Positions 1-5,988 of a stretch of DNA of 6,032 nt are shown here, piece by piece. The DNA lies in contig JAGWNV010000167.1 of assembly GCA_028872975.1 (NCBI GenBank), positions 1 through 6,032 of the forward strand. Reading direction: 5' to 3'. A program made the position numbers and the translations under genes. The notes beneath the pieces are model-generated. The model searched no databases. It was given only the letters and a program-made list of their open reading frames with translations, and was not told the DNA's origin. The DNA comes from Acidobacteriota bacterium. Lineage in GTDB: Bacteria; Actinomycetota; Acidimicrobiia; Acidimicrobiales; UBA8190. Numbering within the stretch: position 1 is the stretch's first letter; each line of letters begins with the position of its first letter.

Positions 1-597
1 GCCAAGGTCACCCTGGTGGCTCCCGAGGCCCACGTGGCCCTGGGGCTCCTCTCCGAGCAGGGGGTCATCCAGGCCATCGACGGCCCGCCCCTCGACGTCC
101 GGCTCCGGCCCTACGAGGCCGGGGAGGCGGCGGCATACCGCCTGGTCGTGACCGCCACCGGCCGTCCCGAGGTGGACGGCGCCGTCCACCTCGACGCCGA
201 GCGTGCCGGGGTGTGGGTGAACAGCGCCGACGACCCGGCCCACTGCAGCTTCCAGCTCCCCGCCGTGTGGCGGGCGGGGCCGGTGGCGGTGGCCGTGTCG
301 ACCGGGGGGGCCAGCCCCGCCCTGGCCTCCTGGCTCCGCGACCGGGTGGCCGGGACCCTCGGGCCCTGGGTCGGCGTCCTCGCAGGCCTGCTGGCCGACG
401 CCCGCCACGAGCTCCAGGCGGCGGGGAGGTCCACCGAGGAGCTCGACTGGGCCTCGCTCTTCGCCGGGCCCCTGCCCGGGCTCGTGGCCGAGGGGCGCCT
501 CGAGGAGGCCCGGACCGCCCTGGCCGAGGCGCTGTCGCGGCCCGGCGCGGGGCCTCGGGCCGACGGTGGCGACACAGAGGGGCGCCGTCGGCGATAA
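1..597 (+). CDS. Precorrin-2 dehydrogenase (siroheme synthase N-terminal type), 5' end missing
   Basis: This is the C-terminal 198 residues of a stand-alone siroheme synthase dehydrogenase of the CysG N-domain/Met8p type. The family oxidises precorrin-2 to sirohydrochlorin with NAD+ in the cytoplasm, and some members also insert iron; the sequence does not settle the latter. The frame is open from base 1 and ends at TAA 595-597. Visible family marks are the second Rossmann strand with its acidic end (VTLVAPE, fragment residues 3-9), the strand LVVTATG with the following VNSADDP segment (about 74-79), and the diagnostic STGGASPALA (about 100-109) followed by a helical dimerisation/C-terminal region. 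The glycine-rich NAD loop, normally within the first 20-30 residues, lies off the window, so roughly 25-30 residues are absent. The GTG at 16 is internal, not a start. The last 15 or so residues are a low-complexity Arg/Gly/Asp tail that overlaps the promoter of the next gene. Confident in family; ferrochelatase activity unknown. Confidence 0.88.
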   Translation, partial: AKVTLVAPEAHVALGLLSEQGVIQAIDGPPLDVRLRPYEAGEAAAYRLVVTATGRPEVDGAVHLDAERAGVWVNSADDPAHCSFQLPAVWRAGPVAVAVSTGGASPALASWLRDRVAGTLGPWVGVLAGLLADARHELQAAGRSTEELDWASLFAGPLPGLVAEGRLEEARTALAEALSRPGAGPRADGGDTEGRRRR

Positions 598-598
598 T
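569..598 (+). promoter_or_regulatory. Candidate sigma-70-type promoter of the MarR-family gene
   Basis: A -10-like hexamer GATAAT (593-598, five of six matches to TATAAT) is preceded, after an 18-bp spacer, by GCGACA (569-574, four of six matches to TTGACA). It is the only clearly A/T-rich hexamer in the local sequence. It overlaps the TAA stop of the upstream dehydrogenase gene. A start of transcription 6-8 bases downstream would fall at about 604-606, on the GTG at 605, which predicts a leaderless mRNA. This is inferred from sequence only. Confidence 0.5.
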
Positions 599-614
599 TC
601 GTTGGTGCCAACGA
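599..614. promoter_or_regulatory. Perfect inverted repeat, candidate MarR operator
   Basis: TCGTTGG-TG-CCAACGA is a perfect palindrome with 7-bp arms around a 2-bp centre. It begins one base after the -10 hexamer and covers the predicted transcription start and the GTG start of the MarR gene. MarR-family dimers bind 16-20 bp palindromes and commonly repress their own promoters, so autorepression by blocking RNA polymerase is the natural reading. I saw no second copy at the MFS/sirtuin divergent region. Confidence 0.5.
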
Positions 615-1135
615 CCGAGACCGTGACCGACGACGAGCTGACCGAGGCCATCATCCGGGCCAGCCGGGCCATGGTCGCGGTGGCGGTGCGGTCGCTCGCC
701 GACAGCGACCAGGAGGTGACCCTCCCCCAGTACCGGACGCTCGTGGTCCTCGCCTACGGCGGCCCCAAGCGGCTCGGGGACCTGGCCGCCACCCTCGGGG
801 TGAGCCCGTCGACGGCCACCCGGATGTGCGACCGCCTGGTGCGAAAGGGGCTCATCTCGAGAAAGCGCGACGACGTCGACCGCCGAGAGGTGAACCTCAC
901 CCCCACCGACGACGGCCTGCGCCTCGTCCAGGACGTCATCGAGCGCCGACGGGCCGAGGTGCGCGACATCCTGGCGGTCATCCCCGCCACGGCGCGCTCC
1001 CAGCTCTCCGCCTCGCTCCACGTGCTGGCCGAGGCCGTGGGCGAGGCCCCCGAGATGCACTGGGAGCCGGGCTGGAACACCGGCGACGACATGTTCGGCG
1101 GCGGCGAGCCCATGGGACGGGCCGCCAACTCCTAG
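605..1135 (+). CDS. MarR-family winged helix-turn-helix transcriptional regulator
   Basis: A 176-residue cytoplasmic DNA-binding protein. N-terminal helices (about 8-50, with the typical LPQYRTLVVLA segment at 40-50) lead into the winged helix-turn-helix: LGDLAATLGVSPSTATRMCDRL at about 57-78 holds the two HTH helices, and the wing carries DDVDRREVNLT at 89-99 with the family's D-x-R motif. A long C-terminal helix (105-150) would complete the dimer interface. The tail from about 157 is Gly/Asp-rich and probably disordered. I chose GTG 605 because the likely -10 box ends six bases before it and no Shine-Dalgarno is present. Alternatives are GTG 566 (13 residues longer, overlapping the upstream gene by 32 bases) and GTG 623. 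Likely autoregulated through the palindrome over its start. Its 3' end faces the minus-strand operon 12 bp away. Ligand and targets cannot be read; control of the neighbouring ligase operon is possible but unproven. Confidence 0.9.
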   Translation: MPTTETVTDDELTEAIIRASRAMVAVAVRSLADSDQEVTLPQYRTLVVLAYGGPKRLGDLAATLGVSPSTATRMCDRLVRKGLISRKRDDVDRREVNLTPTDDGLRLVQDVIERRRAEVRDILAVIPATARSQLSASLHVLAEAVGEAPEMHWEPGWNTGDDMFGGGEPMGRAANS

Positions 1136-1147
1136 CCTCCGGGCGCG

Positions 1148-2512
1148 TCAGTCCGTCCACACCGTCCGGACGTCGCAGAACTCCCTGATCCCCTGGGCGG
1201 CGAGCTCGCGTCCGTAGCCCGAGCGCTTCACCCCGCCGAAGGGCAGCTCGGGCGTCGACGCCACCATGGCGTTCACGAACACCATGCCCGCCTCGAGCCC
1301 CTCGGCGAACCGCCGCTGCTCCCCGGCGTCCTCGCTCCAGACGCTCGCCCCGAGGCCGAAGGGGGTGTCGTTGGCGATCCGGAGGGCCTCCTCGGCGTCG
1401 CCGGCCCGATAGACGGAGGCCACCGGCCCGAAGACCTCCTCACGGGCCACCCTCATGTCGGGCTCGATGCCGGTGAGCACCGTCGGCGGGTAGAACCAGC
1501 CCGGCCCCTCCGGCACCGTCCCTCCGCACCGCACCGCCGCCCCCTTGGCCCGGGCGTCGGCGACCTGGTCCTCGACCTCACCGCGCCCCGCCTCCAGGGC
1601 GAGCGGGCCCAGCTCGGTACCCGGCGCCAACGGGTCGCCGACGGCGAGGCCCTCCATGGCGGCGACGAAGGCCTCGAGGAACCGGTCGTAGACGGCGTCA
1701 TGGACGACGAACCGCTTGGCGGCGATGCAGCTCTGGCCATTGTTCTGCACCCGCGCCTGCACGCCCACGGCGACGGCCCGCTCCAGGTCGGCCGAGGGCA
1801 GGACCACGAAGGGGTCGCTCCCGCCCAGCTCCAGCACCGACTTCTTGAGCGCCCGACCGGCAGCGGCCCCCACCGATCGCCCGGCCCCCTCCGACCCGGT
1901 CAGGGTCACGGCCCGCACCCGGTCGTCGGCGACGATCGCCTCGACGCGCTCGGAGCCGACGAGCAGGGTCTGGAAGGCGCCGGCGGGCAGCCCGGCCCGG
2001 CGGAAGAGCTCGTCGAGGTACAGCGCCGTCTCCGGGACGTTGGAGGAGTGCTTGAGCAGCCCCACGTTCCCGGCCATGAGCGCCGGCGCCGCGAACCGCG
2101 TCACCTGCCAGAGCGGGAAGTTCCACGGCATGACGGCGAGCACCGGCCCCATGGGCCGGTACACGGCCCGGCTGTCGGCGGCCCTGGTGGCGACGGGCTC
2201 GTCGGCCAACAGCGACGGGGCGTGCTCGGCGAAGTACCGGATGGCCGACGCGCACTTGGCGACCTCGCCCTTGGCGGCGGCGAAGGTCTTGCCCATCTCG
2301 GTGGTGAGCATCTCGGCCACGGCGGGCAGCTCCCCCTCGAGCAGCTCGGCGGCGGCGACCATCGAGCGGGCCCGCTCGGTGAGGCTCGCCCGGCCCCACT
2401 CGGCGGCGGCCTCGGCGGCCCGGGCCAGCCGGCGCTCGACCTCGGCGTCGTCGTGGGGCTCGAAGACGGCCTCGGTCCGGCCCGTGGCCGGGTTGACGGT
2501 GGCGATCGGCAT
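1148..2512 (-). CDS. gabD1: Succinate-semialdehyde dehydrogenase, GabD1-type (aldehyde dehydrogenase superfamily)
   Basis: A complete 454-residue NAD(P)+-dependent aldehyde dehydrogenase, full length for the compact GabD1 group (about 455-460). It closely matches what I recall of mycobacterial GabD1, starting at the opening MPIATVNPATG. Marks in order: PWNFPLW at 129-135 with the oxyanion Asn131; GLLKHSSNVP at 151-160 with cofactor-binding Lys154; the Rossmann turn TGSEGAG at about 205-211; ELGGSDPF with general-base Glu228; NNGQSC with nucleophile Cys262; and near the end EEVFGPV and LPFGGVKRSGYGRE. The family oxidises succinate semialdehyde to succinate in the cytoplasm, often with NADP+; other semialdehydes are possible substrates. 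The ATG follows GGGGAGGAA by 7 nt. It lies 2 nt after the stop of the CoA ligase gene and is the last gene of the operon. The symbol rests on recalled similarity, so exact substrate and cofactor remain inferred. Confidence 0.9.
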   Translation of the reverse strand: MPIATVNPATGRTEAVFEPHDDAEVERRLARAAEAAAEWGRASLTERARSMVAAAELLEGELPAVAEMLTTEMGKTFAAAKGEVAKCASAIRYFAEHAPSLLADEPVATRAADSRAVYRPMGPVLAVMPWNFPLWQVTRFAAPALMAGNVGLLKHSSNVPETALYLDELFRRAGLPAGAFQTLLVGSERVEAIVADDRVRAVTLTGSEGAGRSVGAAAGRALKKSVLELGGSDPFVVLPSADLERAVAVGVQARVQNNGQSCIAAKRFVVHDAVYDRFLEAFVAAMEGLAVGDPLAPGTELGPLALEAGRGEVEDQVADARAKGAAVRCGGTVPEGPGWFYPPTVLTGIEPDMRVAREEVFGPVASVYRAGDAEEALRIANDTPFGLGASVWSEDAGEQRRFAEGLEAGMVFVNAMVASTPELPFGGVKRSGYGRELAAQGIREFCDVRTVWTD

Positions 2513-2514
2513 GG

Positions 2515-3873
2515 TCAGGTTCCTCCCCGCCCCGGCGTCCCGGGACACCCGGCCCCCTCGGCCAGGGCCCGGCGCAGGAGCTTCCCGGTGGCGGTCCGGG
2601 GCATCTCGTCGACGAGCACGTACTGCTTGGGCCGCTTGTAGGGGGCGAGGTGGGCGGCGGCATGGCCGCGCAGGACCTCCTCGGCCACCTCCCCCACCAC
2701 TGCCGCGCAGACCCGCTGGCCCCACTCGGGGTCCTCCACGCCGAAGACGGCCACCTCCTCCACCCCGGGGACGACGGCCAGGGCCGCCTCGACCTCGGCG
2801 GGGTAGACGTTGACGCCGCCGGTGATGACGAGGTCCTCCCGGCGGCCCTCGAGGAAGAGGTACCCGTCGCCGTCGAGCCGCCCCAGGTCCCCGACGGTGA
2901 AGGCGTCCCCCCGCCAGGCGGCCTCGGTGGACTGCGGGTCGCCCCAGTAGGAGAACCGGGCGAAGCCCGGGGCGTGGCACCACACCACGGCGTCCTCGCC
3001 CACCTCGAGCCGGCGGCCGGGCCGGGCCCGCCCCACCGTCCCCGGGCGCGCCAGCCACTGCTCGGGCGGGCACACCGTGAACTGTCCCTCGGTCGACCCG
3101 TAGAACTCCCACAGCGTCCCGGCCGGCACCCGGGCCATGGCCTGCTCCTTGAGGGCGGCCGGGCAGGGCGACCCGGCGTGGACGAGGAGCCGCAGCGACG
3201 ACAGCCGCTCCGGCGCCCGCCGGTGACGCAGCAGCCGCTGGAGGGCGGTGGGCGCCATGAAGGTGGTGGTCGGCCCATCCCCGGCCATCACCTCGGCGGC
3301 GGCGCCGGCGTCGAAGTGGCCGAGGACCACGAGCCGCCCGCCGCGCAGCAGGGTGCCGGCGGCGAAGCGGATCGACACCGAGTGGTACATCGGCGAGCAG
3401 ACGAGGTGGGTGTCGCCGGCGTCGAACCCCCACAGGTCGGCCTCGTCGTCGAACAGAGCCTGCGCCTCGGCCTCCGAGAGCACCCCCGACCACACGCCCT
3501 TGGGCCGGCCCGTGGTCCCCGACGTGTAGTGCATGGGCCGGGCGAGCGGCACGGGGGCGAGCTCTGCGGGCGGCCCCTCGAACAGCGCCGCCAGGGCCTG
3601 CTCGTCCACAACGGTGAGCGACGGGGCGGCGTCGGCGAGGAGCAGGTCCCGCTCGGCGGGGAGGAGCGTGGCGTTCAGGAGCACGGGGACGATGCCCCGC
3701 CGCAGGGCGCCGAGGGCGGCGCACAGGAGCGCCACCGATGAGCCGAGGCAGAAGCCGACCCGGTCGCCGGGACCGAGCCCGGCGCCGAGGAGGGCGCCGG
3801 CGGCCCGGCGCTGGCGGTCCTCCGCCTCCGCCGCCCCGATCCGCTCGACGCGCGCCGGGCTGGGACCGGTCAT
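2515..3873 (-). CDS. AMP-forming acyl-CoA synthetase/ligase (ANL superfamily), substrate unknown
   Basis: A 452-residue adenylate-forming enzyme that should activate a carboxylic acid to an acyl-AMP and then an acyl-CoA in the cytoplasm. All core motifs are present: the phosphate loop YTSGTTGRPKG (116-126), YGSTE (258-262), the ribose-binding Asp in GDLG (Asp329), the hinge region EGRREDLVITGGVNVYPAEVE (342-362) and the catalytic lysine in PRTATGK (Lys431). That last motif also fits the PX4GK pattern of ligases controlled by lysine acetylation. The protein is shorter than the usual 500-550 residues. It starts just before the first helix (RRAAGALLGAGLGPGDRVG, 22-40), so the N-terminal strand found in most relatives is missing or very short. 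The ATG overlaps the transporter stop as ATGA and has no Shine-Dalgarno, suggesting translation by re-initiation. No in-frame start codon is evident just upstream, which supports this short N-terminus. Candidate acids include short or branched fatty acids; nothing visible fixes the substrate. Confidence 0.87.
   Translation of the reverse strand: MTGPSPARVERIGAAEAEDRQRRAAGALLGAGLGPGDRVGFCLGSSVALLCAALGALRRGIVPVLLNATLLPAERDLLLADAAPSLTVVDEQALAALFEGPPAELAPVPLARPMHYTSGTTGRPKGVWSGVLSEAEAQALFDDEADLWGFDAGDTHLVCSPMYHSVSIRFAAGTLLRGGRLVVLGHFDAGAAAEVMAGDGPTTTFMAPTALQRLLRHRRAPERLSSLRLLVHAGSPCPAALKEQAMARVPAGTLWEFYGSTEGQFTVCPPEQWLARPGTVGRARPGRRLEVGEDAVVWCHAPGFARFSYWGDPQSTEAAWRGDAFTVGDLGRLDGDGYLFLEGRREDLVITGGVNVYPAEVEAALAVVPGVEEVAVFGVEDPEWGQRVCAAVVGEVAEEVLRGHAAAHLAPYKRPKQYVLVDEMPRTATGKLLRRALAEGAGCPGTPGRGGT
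2522..2526 (-). promoter_or_regulatory. Ribosome binding site of the aldehyde dehydrogenase gene
   Basis: On the minus strand GGAGG lies nine bases before the ATG at 2512, inside the last codons of the ligase gene. It is the only strong Shine-Dalgarno I saw among the starts in this window. It settles the start at 2512, although the frame stays open far upstream without stops. Confidence 0.75.
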
Positions 3874-5135
3874 CGGACGACGGGCGCCACGGCCTCGGGG
3901 GACACGACCGGCGCCGCCACCGGGTCGTCGAAGGCGGCGCCCACCGAGGGGCGCAGCCGGAGCAGTCCCGCCATGACGAGGGCCAGCGCCAGGCCGGCGC
4001 AGGCGGTGACGAGCCTGATGCCGAAGTGGGTGGCGAGGGCCCCCTCGACGACGGCCCCGACGGGGTAGATGATGCCGAGGGCCATCATGTACAGCCCGAG
4101 CACCCGGCCCCGGGCCTCGGCCGGGGCCCGCAGCTGGACGACGGTGTTCAGCCCCGACAGCACGCCGATGTACACCGCGCCCACGGCCACGATGGCGACC
4201 ACGGCCGTCACGAGCGACGGCGAGGCGCCGTAAGCGACGAGGGTGAGGGGGAAGACGAGCAGCGCCCCGAGCAGGAGCCGCCGCCGCATGAGGAGGCGGG
4301 CCAACCACGGCAGGGCCAGCGCGCCGGCCACGGCTCCCACTCCCTGGGCGGTCACGAGGGCCGAGGTCACTCCGCCGCCGCGGTGCAGCCCCTCCATGGC
4401 CATGGCCGGGACGAGGGCGATGAAGGGCGAGCCGAGGAGGGCCACCACGGCGATGAGGGAGATGGCGGCCCGGCACCCCGGCTCGGCCATGGCGACGCGG
4501 GCCCCGTCCACCAGCCGGGCCACGACCCCGTCCGACGTCGCCACCGGCGCCGGCGCCGGCAACCGGACGAGGGCCAGGGCCACCACGACGGCGCCGAAGG
4601 AGAGGGCGTTCACCACGAAGGCCCACGCCGGCGAGCCGGCCACGAGGACCACGCCGGCCAGGGCCGGGCCGACCACCCGGCCCAGGTTGAACTGCGCCGA
4701 GGAGAGCGACACGGCGGCGAGGAGGTCCTCGCGCTCGACGAGGTCGGGGAGCATGGCCTGGTAGGCGGGGAACCCGCTGGCGGCGCACAGCCCGCCGGCG
4801 AAGGCCAGCCCCACCATCGACACCGGCGGGGCGTGGTGGGCGGCGAGGAGGGCCAGGCCGGCGGCACCGGCCGCCTCCCCCAAGGTCGTGATGGCGAGCC
4901 ACCGCCGCCGGTCGAGCCGGTCGGCCAGGACCCCGCCCACGGGGGCGAGGAGCCCCATGGGGACGAAGGCGGCCGCCGCCACGAGACCGGTCCACAGCGG
5001 GTCGTGGGTCCGGGCCGTGACCACCACCCCGAGGGCCACGGTCTGCATCCAGGAGCCGACGTTGGAGACGAGGGCGGCCGACCAGACCAGGGCGAAGTTG
5101 CGTGAGCGCAGGGGCCGGAGCGAAGCGGGCGCCAC
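3870..5135 (-). CDS. MFS transporter, MFS_3/EntS-like (DHA3 type)
   Basis: A 421-residue inner-membrane carrier with the twelve-helix layout of the major facilitator superfamily. The opening LRPLRSRNFALVWSAALVSNVGSWMQTVALG (6-36) is typical of the MFS_3 group that includes the enterobactin exporter EntS. Motif A, GGVLADRLDRRRW, lies at 67-79 between helices 2 and 3. A Pro-Ala linker (PAPAP, 193-197) begins the central cytoplasmic loop, and QLRAPAEARGRVLGLYMM (334-351) is the conserved segment of the second half. The C-terminal 25 or so residues are hydrophilic and Pro/Ala/Val-rich. The family is mostly made of proton-driven exporters, so export is as likely as uptake. GTG 5135 is the only reasonable start, since an in-frame TAA lies three codons upstream. 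No Shine-Dalgarno is seen; TAACGT ends six bases before the GTG, suggesting a leaderless message. First gene of the operon, overlapping the ligase by 4 bases (ATGA). Confidence 0.87.
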   Translation of the reverse strand: MAPASLRPLRSRNFALVWSAALVSNVGSWMQTVALGVVVTARTHDPLWTGLVAAAAFVPMGLLAPVGGVLADRLDRRRWLAITTLGEAAGAAGLALLAAHHAPPVSMVGLAFAGGLCAASGFPAYQAMLPDLVEREDLLAAVSLSSAQFNLGRVVGPALAGVVLVAGSPAWAFVVNALSFGAVVVALALVRLPAPAPVATSDGVVARLVDGARVAMAEPGCRAAISLIAVVALLGSPFIALVPAMAMEGLHRGGGVTSALVTAQGVGAVAGALALPWLARLLMRRRLLLGALLVFPLTLVAYGASPSLVTAVVAIVAVGAVYIGVLSGLNTVVQLRAPAEARGRVLGLYMMALGIIYPVGAVVEGALATHFGIRLVTACAGLALALVMAGLLRLRPSVGAAFDDPVAAPVVSPEAVAPVVR

Positions 5136-5171
5136 GCCAGCACGTTACCGACGGTGCGCGACACTCGGACG
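5136..5171. promoter_or_regulatory. Compact divergent control region between sirtuin and transporter operon
   Basis: Only 36 bases (18 if the GTG at 5154 is used) separate the two start codons, so both promoters must overlap each other or extend into the opposing genes. For the sirtuin only a weak -10-like GACACT (5160-5165) is seen, six bases before the ATG. A small palindrome ACCG-A-CGGT (5147-5155) sits in the middle, but its 4-bp arms are too short to call an operator. Confidence 0.4.
5142..5147 (-). promoter_or_regulatory. Candidate -10 element for the transporter-ligase-dehydrogenase operon
   Basis: On the minus strand this reads TAACGT, fitting the loose actinobacterial TANNNT pattern. 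It ends six bases before the GTG at 5135, the same spacing as for the MarR gene. I could not find a convincing -35 hexamer 16-19 bases upstream, and that region overlaps the start of the divergent sirtuin gene. Confidence 0.35.
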
Positions 5172-5972
5172 ATGGAGACCGACCCCCGGGCGGGTGCCGA
5201 GGAGGTCGCCCGGGCCCGGGCGCTCGTGGCCGGGGCCGAGCGCGTCCTCGCCCTGACCGGCGCCGGCATCTCCACCGACTCCGGCATCCCCGACTTCCGC
5301 GGCCCCCGGGGACTGTGGACGAAGGACCCCGGCGCCGAGCGCCGCGCCACCATCGACGTCTACCTGTCGGAGCCCGACGTGCGCCGCCAGGCCTGGGCAC
5401 GACGCCTCGGGGAGCGGACCAGGCCCGTGCCGAACGCCGGTCACAGGGCCCTGCTCGAGCTCGAGCGGCGGGGCGTGCTCGACACCCTCGTCACCCAGAA
5501 CGTCGACGGCCTGCACCTCGAGGCCGGCCACGACCCCGGGCGGGTGGTGGAGATCCACGGGACCACCCGGGAGGTCCAGTGCATGTCCTGCGGGGCCCGC
5601 CGGCCCATGGAGGAGGTCCTGGCCCGGGTCCGGGCCGGGGAGGACGACCCGGCGTGCCTGGAGCGCGCCGCCGGCGGCGAGTGCGGTGGGATCCTCAAGT
5701 CGGCGACCGTCAGCTTCGGCCAGAGCCTGGTGCCCCACGACCTCGCCCGCGCCGAGGAGGCGGCCCTGCGCTGCGACCTCGTCCTGGCCGTGGGCACGAC
5801 CCTCGGCGTCTACCCGGCGGCCGGCCTCGTCCCCCTGGCCCGGCGGGCCGGCGCTGCCGTCGTCATCGTGAACGGCGAGCCCACCGAGCTCGACTTCATG
5901 GCCGACGTCGTGGTGCGGGGGCAGATCGGCGAGGTGCTCCCCCGGATCGTCGCCGGCGGCGGCGAGGCGTGA
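5172..5972 (+). CDS. SIR2-family NAD-dependent protein deacylase (sirtuin)
   Basis: A 266-residue cytoplasmic sirtuin that removes acyl groups from protein lysines, using NAD+ and giving nicotinamide and O-acyl-ADP-ribose. Marks: TGAGIS (29-34) and GIPDFRG (38-44) of the NAD site, TQNVD (108-112), catalytic His129 in IHG, a zinc site with CMSC (Cys137, Cys140) plus Cys162 and Cys171, SATVSFGQ (177-184), AVGTTLGVYPAAGL and VIVNGEPTELD near the C-terminus. The second cysteine pair is spaced C-x8-C rather than the usual C-x2-C or so, implying a short insertion. WARR at 75-78 lies near where desuccinylase-type sirtuins have YxxR, so the acyl preference is open. ATG 5172 is preferred; GTG 5154 would add six residues. 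Neither has a clear Shine-Dalgarno. The gene is divergent from the transporter-ligase-dehydrogenase operon; the neighbouring AMP-forming ligase is a plausible substrate, by inference. Confidence 0.92.
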   Translation: METDPRAGAEEVARARALVAGAERVLALTGAGISTDSGIPDFRGPRGLWTKDPGAERRATIDVYLSEPDVRRQAWARRLGERTRPVPNAGHRALLELERRGVLDTLVTQNVDGLHLEAGHDPGRVVEIHGTTREVQCMSCGARRPMEEVLARVRAGEDDPACLERAAGGECGGILKSATVSFGQSLVPHDLARAEEAALRCDLVLAVGTTLGVYPAAGLVPLARRAGAAVVIVNGEPTELDFMADVVVRGQIGEVLPRIVAGGGEA

Positions 5973-5988
5973 ATCCCGGGCCCGGCCG

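Noticed and set aside
65..1060. A 331-codon minus-strand frame opposite the siroheme and MarR genes
   Set aside because: Composition is almost wholly Arg/Pro/Gly/Ala in its second half, and both plus-strand genes beneath it have clear family motifs.
1163..1172. Perfect 10-bp palindrome CGTCCGGACG near the convergent junction, possible terminator
   Set aside because: It lies in the coding sequence of the dehydrogenase C-terminus, has no loop or T-run, and palindromes of this length are common at this GC content.
1148..3724. A single open minus-strand frame of 858 codons joining the dehydrogenase to upstream sequence, suggesting a ligase-dehydrogenase fusion
   Set aside because: The first 404 or so residues are Arg/Pro/Gly-rich nonsense from the wrong frame of the ligase gene. 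The ligase reads cleanly in another frame to its own TGA, and the dehydrogenase has a good ribosome site and the family's standard N-terminus.
4545..4562. Tandem GGCGCC-like repeat inside the transporter gene
   Set aside because: It encodes the Pro-Ala linker (PAPAP) of the central loop and is explained by codon use for those residues.
3738..5105. A 455-codon plus-strand frame opposite the transporter
   Set aside because: Its product is a low-complexity Gly/His/Glu/Asp/Arg string with no family motif, typical of the antisense of a hydrophobic GC-rich gene.
2515..5400. A minus-strand frame of 961 codons running from inside the sirtuin through the transporter into the ligase
   Set aside because: Everything before the ligase ATG at 3873 is an out-of-frame reading of the transporter and the antisense of the sirtuin. 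High GC suppresses stop codons, so long false frames are expected.
5975..5988. GC palindrome cgggcccg just after the sirtuin stop, possible terminator
   Set aside because: No loop of normal size and no following T-tract; I cannot support a rho-independent terminator.
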